Positions 1-12,263 of a DNA stretch of 64,000 nucleotides are shown here, one piece after another. Under the pieces are notes generated by a model. The model saw nothing but the letters and a program-made list of their open reading frames with translations. It made no database searches and was not told where the DNA came from. Within the stretch, counting starts at the first letter, position 1; each line of letters starts with the position of its first letter. The stretch spans positions 62,001-126,000 of the forward strand of contig JANTQA010000026.1 of assembly GCA_027625915.1 (NCBI GenBank). The letters are read 5' to 3'. The translations under genes were made by a program, and so were the position numbers. This stretch comes from Anaeramoeba flamelloides. Taxonomy: Eukaryota > Metamonada > Anaeramoebidae.

Positions 1-1931
1 ATAATATCTAGAGATAAAAAAAACAACTCCACAAATGTTTTGAACCATTTACCACCGAAAGTGGTCTTTTTTTCACTAAAAATCAGGGTAATTCTCTTTC
101 ACCCCTCTACAATTACATTAAAGACATATGCTAAATTGAATTATAGACACAAATCAAATACTATCCTATCATTTTGCTTAATGTTTTTGTGATCTTTTAT
201 CCACAGATTTAAATAAATTATTTTTTCAAAAAATAGTGTTTTTAAATGTTTTTTTTGGTTCTTCATTGAAACTTTAATTGATAAGTACACTAAAATATGC
301 CTAAGAAGATATATTAAATTAGTGTTTTTCATTTAAGTCAGTTATCACTTAAAAAGTACTAATCACTAAATAAAATTTAATAATTTCCTCATAAATCAAC
401 ATACTCTACATTACTACTTTGAGGAAAGTGGGTACTTATTATTGAATATAAACCAAAAACTATAAAAAAATAATTTTTTGAAAAAATGTTGTATATTATC
501 TGATTGATAAAAGATCGTCAACACCAAAAACAGAATGAAAGGGTAACATTTGTAATATATTTGAAGAATTCTTTAAGAGTGTACCTCCTTAAGATCATTA
601 CAATTTTTTGGTTTTCAGTTATCCAACTCCGGAAAAAATACAAAAATATTGCTATCAAAATAATTCATAAAAACTTCTTCTTATTTGAAATTTTTAAAGT
701 GAAAAATCATCTCTCATTCTATTAATATTAACGTTTCGAAAGCTTTGAGGAAAATAAAGAAACGGATAAATTATTCATAAAAAATCCAAATTTTAAAATC
801 AATTTTTTATGGTTAATTCGACTCATTTTTTTCATTTGAAAAACAAAACTAATGAAACAAGTTCATTTAGGTTTGGGAAAAAACACTCAATTAACATTAC
901 AAATAAAATTTGGACACACTTAAAAATTGGGTATTTCAATTGAAAAAAAAGGGACAAAAAAATCTCAAATTTAACAACTTGTAACAATAAGCCACTCTCA
1001 AAAAAATGGAATTTAAATCTATAGTGTTCACATTAAATTAATCACGAAAAAAAATTGAAATATTCTATATATTAACTTTGAATAAGATTAAAAGATAGAA
1101 ATCGTTGAAATTTTTTTTTTTTTTCGAATTTAGTTGTGATCACTAAAATTTTTTCAACAGCTTTAGAAGGCAAAAAGAGTTCTTTTGAAACGTTCTTCAC
1201 AATAATTACATTTAAACGACTTTATTAAAAAAATTGCAAAATCAATTTTGAAGCTATGTTTACCATCAACCAGTAGATTCAAAGATAAGTTAAATCAAAA
1301 ACAAGATCTTATCATCAAAAAAATTAATTAATTTTCTGAGATGTGTTGGAAAATAAAAGCAGATTATATCATCAAAGATAAGGAATAAAATTTCGATCAC
1401 GACAAAAAATCAGTTTTCAATTATCAAGAGACTTAACCAAGTTTAAAAGTTAATTGGTGTTTATTGTGTTGACGAGAAATAGCATCCACAAATTTCTAAA
1501 ATAATTCCCTCACATCAAAAAAATTGAGTTTGGCATTGGGATGAGAATTACTGAAATAAGATGTAAAGTTTCTAATAAATGTAAAGAGTCTCTGGGGTTT
1601 TTGTCAAAAATATTTCAAACAGGTGAGTAGAGGAGAAATTCCTGATATTATTGACAAAACAAATTGAACTGATTTTTCAACAGTAGAAAAAACTTTTTTT
1701 TTTTAAAGAGTTATTTTAAAATCATTTCTTGAAACAGTTGATTGAAATAGAAGAAATATAACAGTACTAATGGGAAGGTAACGTGTTTTTGAATTTTAAA
1801 CAGCTTGAGAATCGTTTGCCTCTTTTGGTTTAGTCAAAGGGGTAAACAAAAAGATCAATGATAAAAATTTGAAAAAACCTCGGTTTGCTTTATTTTATTT
1901 GCAATCAAAAAATTCACTTTTTCCATTATAG
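1..1931. other. AT-rich intergenic DNA, no gene recognised
   Basis: Only short chance reading frames with A/T-driven composition are present on both strands. A Tc1-like terminal motif (TTTGGACACAC) occurs near 908-920 and resembles the repeat ends at about 19.4, 34.5 and 39.9 kb, so part of this stretch is probably old transposon sequence. Nothing else can be supported. Confidence 0.6.
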
Positions 1932-2085
1932 AACATATTCGTCAAGGAAGTGTCAAGAATACAACAATAATTCTAGGAAAAAAATTAAAAATCTAAATTC
2001 CAATTCAAAACAAAAAAAAGAAAATACAGGAAATATAAGACATTTAATAGAGAGTGTTACTAAAATTGCTTCTACCCCTGAATAA
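1932..2085 (+). CDS. possible C-terminal exon of an unidentified gene
   Basis: A short open frame follows a good acceptor (TTCCATTATAG, 1921-1931). It encodes a basic Asn/Lys-rich stretch and ends with the more ordinary sequence GNIRHLIESVTKIASTPE before a TAA stop at 2083-2085. Codon use in the last 25 codons looks more gene-like than the surroundings. I could not find a convincing upstream exon in phase: a tiny ATG-containing candidate near 1768 gives a stop when joined. A second frame through the same bases is also partly open. It could be a terminal exon, a relic or chance. It lies 117 bp upstream of the malate dehydrogenase start. Confidence 0.25.
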
Positions 2086-2201
2086 TTGAAATGACAAAGT
2101 CCTTTTAAAAGAAAAAAAATTTCATATTATTCATAACTTTTTCAAGTTTAAATCATTTTTCATTTTCTTTTTGAAACTATTTCCAAATACAACCAATTAC
2201 A

Positions 2202-3370
2202 ATGACCCAAAAAAAACCAATAACAGTTGCAATTACCGGTGCCGCAGGAAACATCGCATATTCGCTGATCTTTAGGATCTGTTCTGGTGAATTATTCGGC
2301 AATGATCAGCCCTTTAACCTCTCCCTAATTGATATCGAACCAGCTTTGCCCGCCTTGGAGGGACTAGTTATGGAGCTTCAAGACTCCAACTTCCGTTTAA
2401 TCAACAAAACCATTTGCACAACAGATCCATTCGAAGGATTTCGTGACGCAGACTATGCAATCTTACTTGGATCATACCCTCGTAACAGTAAGTCTCAACT
2501 TTTACTTTTCAAAACCCCTCTTATAGAATTGGTTTCTTTATTGAAATTTGTTCATCCATTTCTCGAATTTTAACACTTACTTTTTTTTTTTAATTTTCAT
2601 CTTTTGACTTGAATCAAATTCTTTACACTTCTTTGTCTTTGTCTCCTTACCTTAAAGAAAACCAAACACGAAAAGATCTTTTAGGGAAAAATGTTTCAAT
2701 TTTCAAGATCCAAGGAAAGGCACTTTCTTTTGTCGCCAAAAAGACTGTGAAAGTAGTTGTTGTGGGGAACCCTGTCAACACAAACGCACTCGTTACCGCA
2801 AAATATGCCGAAAATATACCCAAAGAAAACATTGTCGCACTCACACGATTGGATATGAACAGATCCATTTCCCAATTGTCAAGGAAACTAAACAAAAATG
2901 TCAGTAACATTAAAAACGTTTTCACATGGGGAAACCACTCTGCAAGCCAGTTTGTGGACTTGTCGAATGGGTACTTGTTAGAAGGCTCCAAGAAAACGCC
3001 CCTTACCGAATTAGTCGAGAAAGAATGGACCTATGGTGAATTCCAAACAACCAATCAAACGAGGGGCAAAGCAGTGATTTTAAAACGTGGCAGATCCTCC
3101 GCCGGCTCAGCTGCAAATGCAGTTATCGACCTTTTGAAATCTTGGATTTATGGCACCGAAACTTATGTTTCAATGGGCGTGATTTCAGATAACAACCCCT
3201 ATAATGTCCCAGAAAATTTAATTTTTTCGTTCCCTTGTACCTGTAAAAACGGTTCTTGGAAAATTTCCAAAGATCTCAAACCAAATGATTTTTGCAAAAA
3301 AATGATCAAGAAAAATGTTGATGAACTTGTTTCAGAAAGAAATATCGCATTTGGGCTTTTACAAGACTAA
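2202..3370 (+). CDS. malate dehydrogenase, cytosolic type (2 exons)
   Basis: NAD-dependent malate dehydrogenase interconverts malate and oxaloacetate. Exon 1 is 2202-2487 and exon 2 is 2658-3370. The 170-bp intron starts GTAAGT and ends TTAAAG, and phases 1 and 2 join to one 332-residue protein, the usual length of the cytosolic/glyoxysomal-like group. Visible family marks are the N-terminal nucleotide loop TGAAGNIAYSL (about residues 13-23), the acidic NAD-ribose residue in SLIDIEP, substrate arginines in GSYPRNKNQTR (spanning the splice junction), LTRLDMNR with the Asp/Arg pair, and the catalytic His in TWGNHSASQ. No targeting peptide precedes the domain, so it should be cytosolic. The start is the first ATG and aligns with the family start. 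The stop is TAA. Its GC content is clearly above the flanks. Confidence 0.96.
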
Positions 3371-3604
3371 TACATTTTTTTTTTTTATTTTTTTATTTAT
3401 ACTGTTAATTGTCCCTATTTCCTCTTGATTTATATGATGATTTTATATGATGATTTTTGTTTTTTTGTTTTTATCTGAATATTTGTTGTTCTTCGTATTT
3501 TGGCCATATTTTTAGTTTTTTTTTAGTTTGATTTATTGTTTTTAATAATTTGAATAAAAATATTATTTTTTTTTATTTTATTTTATTTTATTTTTTTTTG
3601 GGGT

Positions 3605-3740
3605 TGAGGACTATCCCTATTTTATGATTAGTCCAGATTATTTTTGTAAATTAACAACATGTTTATTGACTTTAAAGAATGTTGAGTAAAGAAATCTTCG
3701 AATTGCTAAAATTTAGGTTGGTTTATTTTTTCAACTTTCC
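3605..3740 (+). repeat. dispersed repeat beginning AAGGACTATCC-like
   Basis: The sequence from GAGGACTATCCCTATTTTATGATTAG onward recurs in recognisable form at 42078-42240, with the same order of landmarks (a TTTTATGAT block, AACAACAT, TTTATTG and AAATTTAGGTT). The first bases recur near 52527. Family unknown. Confidence 0.6.
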
Positions 3741-3835
3741 CTAATATAAAGTCAGTGTATATTACTTTTATTAAAAAAAACTGATTTGTTGACTCTAAAA
3801 GCATTAAAAAAAAAAAAAACGATTACGACATGTAA

Positions 3836-4150
3836 ATAAGTCCTGATGGAATTTTTAATTGTTAATATTAGGAAAATTGTTGTGTGATTGCAAATATTAA
3901 AGATCAAAAACTTTTTATAAAAAGTTAATTTTTTTATGAATGAGGAAATAAACCTATATAACGTTTGTTAAAGTGAGGCTACAAAACACTGAGTTAATTA
4001 TTTGATAAAATAAAGTAAATCAACCCATTTCGAGAAAAATATACTGAGTTTTATTGAGGCTTGCTTGGGATTTTGAACAATCATATCGGTTATTCTTGTT
4101 TTTTGATTGATTAGATATTGTTTTGAACAAGTGTGATTTAATTAAACATC
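3836..4150 (+). repeat. dispersed repeat B (TCCTGA...TTTTTAATTG...ATATTAGGAAAATTG)
   Basis: Related copies occur at about 32093-32420, 46945-47190, 60100-60480 (the right part inverted) and 63755-64000. Shared landmarks in order are ATTAGGAAAATTGTTGTG, AATAAACCTA..ACGTT, TTAAAGTGAG, TAATTGTTTGATA and a right part containing GGTTTACTTGGGATTTT and TTGATTGATT. No coding capacity is visible, so it is probably a non-autonomous transposable element. Confidence 0.6.
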
Positions 4151-6322
4151 TTTCTAATTTTGTGTATAGAAATAATTTTTAACGTTTGATTCTTAAATAA
4201 AATTATTTAATCTTAAAACACGTAGAAATTATTAATTTATTTCAAAACAATTTCCCTAATATTAACAATTGAAAATCTTTTCATGGATTATTTACAATTC
4301 CTGATATTGAACTAAGAAAGCATATGTTAAAAAATAAAATTTTATTGTTTTTTTTTTTCCAAAAAATTGTTATTAGGTAAAACTAGTTTCTTACTTGAAG
4401 CCAAATCTACCTTTAAAAGTTTCCAATTAAAAAAACCATCTTGGTTCTACTTCTTTCCACTTCATTTTAGTATATTATAGCAAAGTATGATGATTGATAA
4501 CGATTTTAATCCAAATGGAAAATTAAGTGAAAATAAAAAGACAAACAAAATAGATTCGAATTTCAGAATATTTGTTTATGGATTTTGACAAATTTTTGAT
4601 CAAAAAAGGATTTTTTTAAGATTCATTTGAAAATTCAAAAAAATAATCAATATTTATTAATTTTGTTATTCAAGGGAGTGGGTGTATTCTTAACACTCTT
4701 ATTGATCTTTCGTTTTTTTCAGAATTCAAAAGAATGGGGTAAAATATTTGATTTTGCTCCATTCTTGTGAATTTTGGAAAAGTTAGATGTCTTTCGTTCG
4801 GTTTTTTAAAATTTATAAGAAACAAAACAGAAAAACCCAAGAAAATTGCCCTTAGGTTTTCCATAATTTAAAAGAATCGAGTTAACTCTTTGATTTTACT
4901 CTATTATTTTGAATTCGGGAAAACCTAGGCACTTGACGGCACTTGACGGTACTCTACATTGCTCTAAGGCACCCCACGAATTCCTAAATTTTTATTTAGA
5001 AATTTCATTAAAGACCCAAAAAAAAATTTATTACTCACTAGGGCTAATAAGTACGTTGAATCTTTTTTTGTCAAAAAAATCAATAATTTAATATCTTAAT
5101 TTACATTTTACAAGGCCTTAATGAATTAGTTTTTTTATTATAATATTCTATTTCAAACCACATAAAACATATAATTTGAATTGTTATAAAAATCTTTCAA
5201 TTCAATTTATCAAATTGTAAAATTGAAAAGTCAGTTTTAAATCAAGTTTTTTTTTAAATCGAAGTAAATTATGTAATGATAACAAATTTTAGAAAGATAC
5301 TCTTAAAAATAAAATATTATGTTAGTAGATCTTTTAAAATTTTAAATTGAACTTTTTTAATATTTTTTTTTTATTTATTTTGGCATTTATCGGTATTTTA
5401 AAAATTAATTAATTAATTAATTAATTTTCAATTCACAGCGAAAAGAAAATAATTATTAAAAAAAAAAAAAAAGATATAAATATATGATAAATTTCCTATT
5501 TTAACTTAAAAAACTCCAAACTATAATAAAAAAAAAGAATTTTTTTATTGTTCAGATAGATAAGTAAAACTTTCGAATATTATTTGACATATATTAGTCC
5601 TGTATACAACCAAAAAATATATTAAAAACGTACTAATAAAAATTAAGTTGAAATATATAATCAAAAACCAGGAATATGTGTTTATCAAGGATATCTCCTT
5701 TCTCACTTTGATATATTTTCTGATCAGACATTTCTTTATCAAAAAAATTAAATATATAGTAAATCAGGCCAAAAAATTTGTAGATAACTTGATTTTAATA
5801 ATAGAAGACTTTATACCAGAAATTGATAAAAATTTAAATACAATTTATAAAATTATCCAAAGTATTTGGGTTGGTTCTTAATATTGATAAAAATTTAAAA
5901 GTTCAAAATTTCACTACCAAAAAAAAAATATTTTTAAAAACCATTCGAGAAATTTTATATATTCTCTTTTTTTAAATATAAACAATTTATTGGAGAAATT
6001 TCAAGTAAATTAATTTAGACAAATATATAAATAAGAAATAGATTATCTCTCAAAAAAAGTTTAATATATGGACTGTATTTGCCACCGAAAGATTTTGTAA
6101 AATCATTGGTTTTTTTGAACAAAGTTTTTAAAATTTTTCTGATCTTCATTTTTGGAATTCTCTTTGGGTAAAATCAGAAAGTATTTTGCCAATAAAATCA
6201 ACTTTAAAAAAGATAAAACAAGCTCATTTCAGAGAGTTTAACTCTTATTCTGTGTAGAGTTTTTTTAACCCTTGATAATATAGAGATTAGCTTATCCATC
6301 CATTTTCAAATTATTTGTATAT

Positions 6323-6517
6323 ATTCAGTTCCACATTTAAGACACGAACTTTCAATAGAATTTAAGGGACAAAAAAATCCCAAATTATACCACAGAATTC
6401 AGATCATGGTAAAATAACTTGTGTAATAGATACATCCAAAAAATATGCCTTAATTTGAGATTTTTTATGTCTTAAATTTCCTTCAAAGTTCGAGCCTTTA
6501 AAGTGAAACTAACTGTA
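6323..6517. mobile_element. degenerate palindromic MITE, family 1 (~200 bp)
   Basis: The left arm CAGTTCCACATTTAAGACAC and the right arm ending AAAGTGAAACTAACTGTA are inverted copies of the family consensus, which begins CAGTCAGTTTCACTTTTAAG. The two arms also share the ACTTTCAAYRRAATTTAAGG block. This copy is more diverged than those at 47-48 kb. Confidence 0.75.
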
Positions 6518-8220
6518 AAAACTAGAGTTGCTTGGAAATATTCTATTTTTTCAATATAAGCCAAATAAAAAGGTAGTCATTTTCACTGAATGTTTTTTAA
6601 AATATATGAAATTAAACTCTTTTTCAGTCAAAGGGATCCAGTTTTATTAAAGTATTAGAACAAATTCTGTGAGTTTAATTCATTATTTTTCTCAAACTAA
6701 AATTACAAATTTTAGATCAAAATCATTTTTTCATATTTTGCAAAAATTTATTTTTTTGTATTTTGGTTTTTGCATATTTTTTTTTATAAAAGTAAATTTG
6801 AAAAAAAAATGTTTGAAACTCCAAATTAACATTAAGAAAAGTTAGGCTTTGTAAGTTCTTTTAAAATTCATATATTTACAAGTAAAAAATCTTATTGTCA
6901 AAAATTTTAATTTCCTAAAGAAATTGAGAATTTTGAATGAGACGTTCCAATGAAAAGTGCCCAAAAAATTTTTTAACAATATTTGTTTTTTTGAAATTTA
7001 TGGTTTGTCAGGGTTTCCTTTTATGATTATTGACTCTAATCTGAAGTTTATTATTTCTAGTATTTCTAAACAATCTAAGTTTGGTTTATTCTTAATAATA
7101 AAGTAACTTTTTCTTTTTAAGCTAGGTGTTTTTTAAGTAAAATGGAGTTTATATCCTAATGTTGGAAAACAACTTTTAAAACCAAACATTATTTTCTTTC
7201 TTTTTCATTTTAATGAAAACGAATATATTTTTCCTAGATAAAAAAAAGATTAGACTCTTTTTTCTGAAATAAGTGAAAAAATAATTTATAAGAAAATTTC
7301 AAAAGTGGAAAAAAAAAACAATAATAATTGTAAGAAAAAAAAACATTTTTTTTGCTACAACAAGTCAATGAATTTTTGAGGAATGTTCAAAATCGGGATT
7401 TTTAAGAACACTCATTATATTTCGGAATTTTGGTTGATTATTTTTGGGTATTAACAAATAGGGAACAAAAGAGGGAAACAGAGGATATACAATTTTTATT
7501 GATCAAAATTTATAATTCTGAAATTAAATAATTTTTTTTCACTGATAGATCCAATTTAGCATTTAATTCGAGTATTTGCAATTATTAAGTTGGTGAAAAA
7601 CATCTTTTGAATAGTAAGTTCTTTAAATTCTTATTAAAAAATAACAAAGAAATTTTATTTGTTTGTTTTCTTTATTTTTTTTTTACGCAAAATTAGATTA
7701 TGATTTCGAAACCATAAATAGAAACTCATTTTTTTTTCTCATTTGTTCAAAAATCCCCTTTTGACAATTTATTCATTTTGGAACACCCCACAAGACTCAT
7801 AAAAATGAATATTTTCTCTTTCAAAGATAATATTAATCATTCTTCTTTTAATACAAGAATACCATCGAATATCACTTTGTACATTTTCATTATATTGGTT
7901 ATAAAGATTAACAAATCGAATGATAACAAGGAGATTGTTTCCAAATCAAAAAAATAAAGAAAACAATATATACTTTGCAAATATTTGAAAGTGTTATCAA
8001 TTTTAATAGAAACTCTTTATTTTTTTTTCAAATTCTTTATAACCTTTAGAAAAAAATAACAAAAAAAAACATTCCAACTTTTTTTTTTTTTTTTTTTTTG
8101 TGAATTAAAATACCTTATAACAAGTTAGAAAATATTAAACATAGCATAAGATGATATAAAATTTAGCTATTTTGTTAAAAAAAAACACTAGAATCAAAAC
8201 ATAACTTCATACATCGTGCT

Positions 8221-8266
8221 AAAATAGTTTCATCATGAAAAAACATGGTGTGAAACTATTTTAAAT
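8221..8266. repeat. short hairpin 3' of the MOB gene
   Basis: AAAATAGTTTCATCATG is followed by a six-A loop and then CATGGTGTGAAACTATTTT, giving a stem of about 17 bp with two small mismatches. It lies about 430 bp beyond the MOB stop codon. It could be a remnant of a foldback element or a 3' processing structure. No function is claimed. Confidence 0.5.
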
Positions 8267-8515
8267 GATAAAATTGACATTAAAAAATATATTTTTATTA
8301 ACGAATATTAATTAAATATTTACAAATTTTATTTTTTTTTTAAAGATTATTTCAAAATAAAAAATTGATGTAAATATTTTTTAAAAAAATAAAAATCTAG
8401 CATGTATTAAAACGTTATTATTTTTTTTATTAAAAAATCAGAATAACAACAAAATTTTTGTATTAAGATATTTTTGGATTGTTATAAAATGATTTTTTTA
8501 TTAGGGATAGATTAT

Positions 8516-8550
<35 letters not shown>

Positions 8551-8691
8551 TTTTCAAATCAAAATATTGTGAGCTAAGCAAAAATAAAATGAATATTGTT
8601 GTTAATTATTCAAAAAAGTTTTTTGAATTAGAAAAACAAACTTGTTTTAATAATTAAAATAAAAATCACAAATAACTTTAGTTATCAAAAT

Positions 8692-11600
8692 TTATTTTTC
8701 TTCAGTGTTTTTTATTTTCCCACTTCTACTTCTTCTTTTTTTCTTTTTCTTTTTCTTTTTCTTTTTGGGCAATAGACTAGAAATCAACTCTTGTAAAGGC
8801 TGTATTTCAGTTACGCTCATTAATTCAAATTCTTCAACAAAAAAGATAAAATGTTTGAAACTCATATTAAATTCTTCATTAAAACCTAATTGCATAATTA
8901 AGGAATAATGATGATAAAATATATGTGCATAAACACGGAACAAGCGTTTAAAAATATCCTTAATGATGTCATAAAAGTTTTTTGGAAAAGGGATATCTAT
9001 ACAATATTTAATTTCATTTTTTTAAAAAATAATTAAATTATTTGAAAATTAAAGTTACATTAATATTTATTAATATACAAGCAATTAGAAAAGTATTAGT
9101 TTGTTTTATAAAAAAAAAAAATCATAATAAAAATTTATATGTACCATTTTTTGAAGAAAAAGTTTTTTCATCGTCAAGTAATGACTGTATCCAATCCATT
9201 AAATTTTTAATATATTCCGATGCACTGACTTTTTTAAATTGTCTCTGTTCTATAAAAATATTTGAGAAAAAATAAAATAGAATTAAATATAATAAAAACA
9301 CAAGCAAAAGAATTTATTTAATTTTTTTTTGAAAAATGAAGTAGGATATTAGTTTTTCTTATTTATTTCTGCTTCTTCTCTTCAAATTCTTTAATTTGAT
9401 AAATCATATTTTTGAATTGTCACCCATTAAAAATGTATCCCACTGTTGAAAAAAAAAAAAAAAAAAAACAATAAATAAAATATAATAAACATAAATGAAT
9501 ATTTTTTATTACCAATAGTATCTTTAGTAAACTTTTAAATTTACAATTGTGAATTTTTTTTAAGCGATTAGAAACATTTTACTAAATTTAGAGTGTCTCA
9601 GTTTATTCGAAATCAAATAATTAAAATCATTACTTTAACTAAATAAATGAATGCTTTAATAAAATGGGAGAACGAGATATGCCCTAATGCAATATATTTA
9701 CATACAAATTAAAAAATTTCTTTTGTAGAAATTAAAAAATTGAATCAAGAAAAAATAAATTAAAATCATTTATTTCTTGATCTTATCTTTAACATTTGAC
9801 AGAACTGACTTCTTCTTTACGACATTTTATTTTTAATTCTTTATGAAAATAATTTTGTTTAGAAAAATTTTTAATAAACTAATTACTTTTTCTTTCTAAA
9901 GAATTCCCAAAATGAATTCAAAAACCCTATTTTCATATAAATCATCTAATTCTAGTTTTGGTAAAGAAAATAGGATCTTTTTTAAATCTTCTTCGAGAAA
10001 ATAAATATTTATTGGATGGATTTTGATTGATTTGAAAATAATTTATTTTCCATCGAAATTTGAACTCAAAATAATTTTGAATCTGATCTAAATATTTTCA
10101 TTTTTTTTTTTTACAAGATTTTCATTTTGAAATTTATTGTGATTGTTTTTTGTTTTGAATAATTCAATCCTTTTCTTTTAATATTTTAACAATCCGTATT
10201 CTTTTTTTTTGTTTGTTTGTTTTGAGAAATAAAAATATTTACAAAAAGAATTTTGCTAATAAATATGAAAAAAAAAAAATTTTGATTCAAAAAATAATAA
10301 ATAAGAGTAATGAGGAAAGAAATACAAGGTAACCCCTTGTTTAAACACACCCAAATTAAGAAGATAAATTAGAGTATTCTTCAAAAAATATGCTTTGATT
10401 GAATTCTATTTTTTTCAATCTTGATTTCAACAAGTTTATCTGGTAAAGTTATCTTTCTTGTTTGATCTTCTAAAAATAGATTGGGTTTCAAATACATACC
10501 TTCTTAGGTCTATTTTTTTGGTTTACTCTTTGATTTAATTTCACTCATTCATATCAACACATTTCTAGATTGAATAAATAATTTAATACAACCAAAATTT
10601 AATCAAAAAAATGAAAAAAAACTAGAAAAATGAAAGATTCTACTCTGGATTACTTTGATTCTTTTCACAAACAGACTATTGAATGGTATTTTATTTTCAA
10701 AGTTTCAATATCCCATGGCACTCAAAAAATCTTTTTTCAGTAATGTTTACACAATTAAAATTTTTTTAATAGCAAAATGTACCTACTTCCTTAAAAAAAC
10801 TATTTTTGAAATAATTGTTTTGAAAAAAAAATCAAAAAAGAAAAAAATCCACAAAAGAGTTTTTGATTTATTAATTCCTTAAGGGGTTAGTTTCTACCAA
10901 AAAGAAGTCAAAAATTCAAGTCTATTGTTATTTATGTGTAAAATTGCATTAGTGAGCCAAGGATCAAATGTTTTGAAAATATCGATTAGTAAAGTGGTGC
11001 TATTTGTTGATCTCATCAATTAAAAATGATTCTAATATTAAAGAAAAATTCAAGAATTTCAGGAAAAATTTAAAGCCTCACAAAAGAAAAATCAAAACTT
11101 TTTGAGAGAAAATTTTCTTCAAAAACAATCGAATCGATGTTATGTTATTCAGCAATACAAAATTTAAATTTTGTTTGTTTGTTGATATATTTATGCAATT
11201 GAAAGGATTAAACCCATCACAGTCTGTTTATTTCTCAATAGATTTATTCTTTTTTGATCCATTTTCTGAAAATTGTTTTTCTTTATTTTCAATAATCCTT
11301 TGTTGTGTGATAATTGGTTGAGCTTTAAAAAACAATTTCTTTTAATTTTAAATTAGTCCAGCTTTTTTTGATTTTTCATGTTCTTACAGATTTTTTTGTA
11401 TAAGTTGAGAAATTGATTCCAGAAGAGAAAAAAAAAAAAATAAAAAAAAAAAAAACAAATTCAAGAAGAAAAGAACATTGAAAGCCTACCATTAACAATT
11501 GTAGCCCATAGGTACTCATATTTTGATCCAGCTGTCATTGAAGGGCAAGTTTGTGAATCACAATAAAGATTAATTGTTCCAAAAATCATATTTATTTGGT

Positions 11601-12263
11601 TATAAAAATCAACAGCTTTTTTTGCATTAAAAAGGAAATGATAAAGAATTTGTGAAAAAGAATTTTGAGAAGATAAGTTGTGGTTTTGTTTGGAGTTTTT
11701 AAAATGTTGTTAAAGTTTTGTTGTTATTAAAATTTAATAGGTATTTTTTTTTTTGTTTTCTCTTTGAGAAAAACCATTTGTTTATAAGATCAATTTACAT
11801 TTTGGTAAAATACTTGTTGTTTTGTTAATTTCTTCTCAATTTAAAACTACTAAATGAACCAAAGATCTAACATTCCAAATTGGTTGGGTTTTTGTGTGGA
11901 TCTTTCTTGTTTAACAAGACATTGAAATTAAATTTTTTTCTTTTGAAAAGACTTTTAAACCATGAAAACAATTAAAATTGGTCTTGGAACCGAATTTAAG
12001 AGGTTTTTTCATCAAGGTGTTATGATCATGACCGTTGTTGGCATATAAAAAAAGAATAACATTAAAAAAAAAAAAGGAAATGGTTATTTACTGTTACAAG
12101 CAAGCCATTCATTTATTGATTCTCCTTCAGGTAACCGAACAGTTTTCCGAAGATTTTGATGACCAGAAATGTTTTCTGTATATTCCAATAATTCCCTTTG
12201 CTTCTCTTTATCTCTTACTTTTCGTTTGGGTATAAATATTGAACTTTTTTCAAATTTGTTCAT
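8692..12263 (-). CDS. MOB kinase activator (MOB1-like), 4 exons
   Basis: MOB1 proteins bind and activate NDR/LATS-type kinases in mitotic-exit and Hippo-like pathways. Four exons join in phase: 12263-12092, 11615-11490, 9249-9145 and 8996-8692, giving 235 residues. Landmarks are RLPEGESINEWLACNTVDFY, then YCDSQTCPSM (Cys76 and Cys81), KYEYLW, SASEYIKNLMDWIQ, IPFPKNF and FRVYAHIFYHHY (His159 and His164). The Cys and His spacing matches the structural zinc site of human MOB1. Donors are GTAAAT, GTAGGC and GTACAT; acceptors are AAAAAG, TATAG and TATAG. Introns are 476, 2240 and 148 bp, the long one carrying repeats. After the usual end (PLQELISSLL) the protein has an extra basic tail with ten consecutive lysines then RRSRSGKIKNTEEK, encoded by a CTTTTT-type simple repeat. 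The domain looks intact. Paralogue class (MOB1 rather than MOB2-4) is likely but not proven. Confidence 0.95.
9590..9700 (+). repeat. dispersed repeat shared with 32650-32760
   Basis: GTGTCTCAGTTTATTCGAAAT, AATAATTAAAATCRTT, CTAAATAWATG and ACTTTAATAAA-type blocks occur in the same order and spacing at both sites. Both copies are non-coding; family unknown. Confidence 0.65.
10510..10830 (+). repeat. dispersed repeat shared with 51050-51400
   Basis: Both copies run through CTCATTCATATMAACACATTTCT, ATAATTTAATAMAACC, AAAGATTCWACTCTG, TTACTTTGATTCTTTTC, GGCACTCAAAAAAT and TTTTTCAGTAATGTT in that order. One copy lies in MOB intron 2 and the other about 260 bp upstream of the cysteine-rich membrane protein start. 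No intact coding frame. Confidence 0.75.

Larger units (their letters stand above)
3371..8691. other. long gene-free AT-rich region with decayed repeats
   Basis: Between malate dehydrogenase and the MOB gene I find no supported coding sequence. The region holds copies of two dispersed repeats (3605-3740 and 3836-4150), a tandem 11-bp unit GGCACTTGACG repeated twice (4929-4950), an ATTA microsatellite at about 5405-5424, one degenerate palindromic MITE (6323-6517), a compact hairpin (8221-8266) and long A/T homopolymers, for example near 8520-8546. Short open frames here are composed of Lys, Asn, Phe and Ile and look like chance. Confidence 0.6.
9250..11489 (-). other. 2.24-kb intron 2 of the MOB gene, repeat-filled
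   Basis: The intron joins codons in phase (G plus AA) between VN and QRQFKK of the MOB protein. It contains a repeat at about 9590-9700 that recurs at 32650-32760 (GTGTCTCAGTTTATTCGAAAT), a second repeat at 10510-10830 that recurs at 51050-51400, and two short coding-like stretches on the minus strand. One of these lies near 9905-10005 and reads EEDLKKILFSLPKLELDDLY. I take them as relics or chance, not as MOB exons. Confidence 0.7.

Noticed and set aside
2647-2991. 114-codon frame on the minus strand
   Set aside because: It lies entirely antisense to malate dehydrogenase exon 2, whose frame has all the family motifs.
4906-4990. Tandem GGCACTTGACG as a possible CRISPR or regulatory array
   Set aside because: There are only two units of 11 bp with no spacers, so it is a minor tandem duplication.
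9372-9445. Coding-looking minus-strand segments (WDTFLMGDNSKI and MIYQIKEFEEKKQK) taken at first as MOB exons
   Set aside because: They do not match the MOB family, and the true MOB exons at 11490-11615 and 9145-9249 splice together in perfect phase around them.
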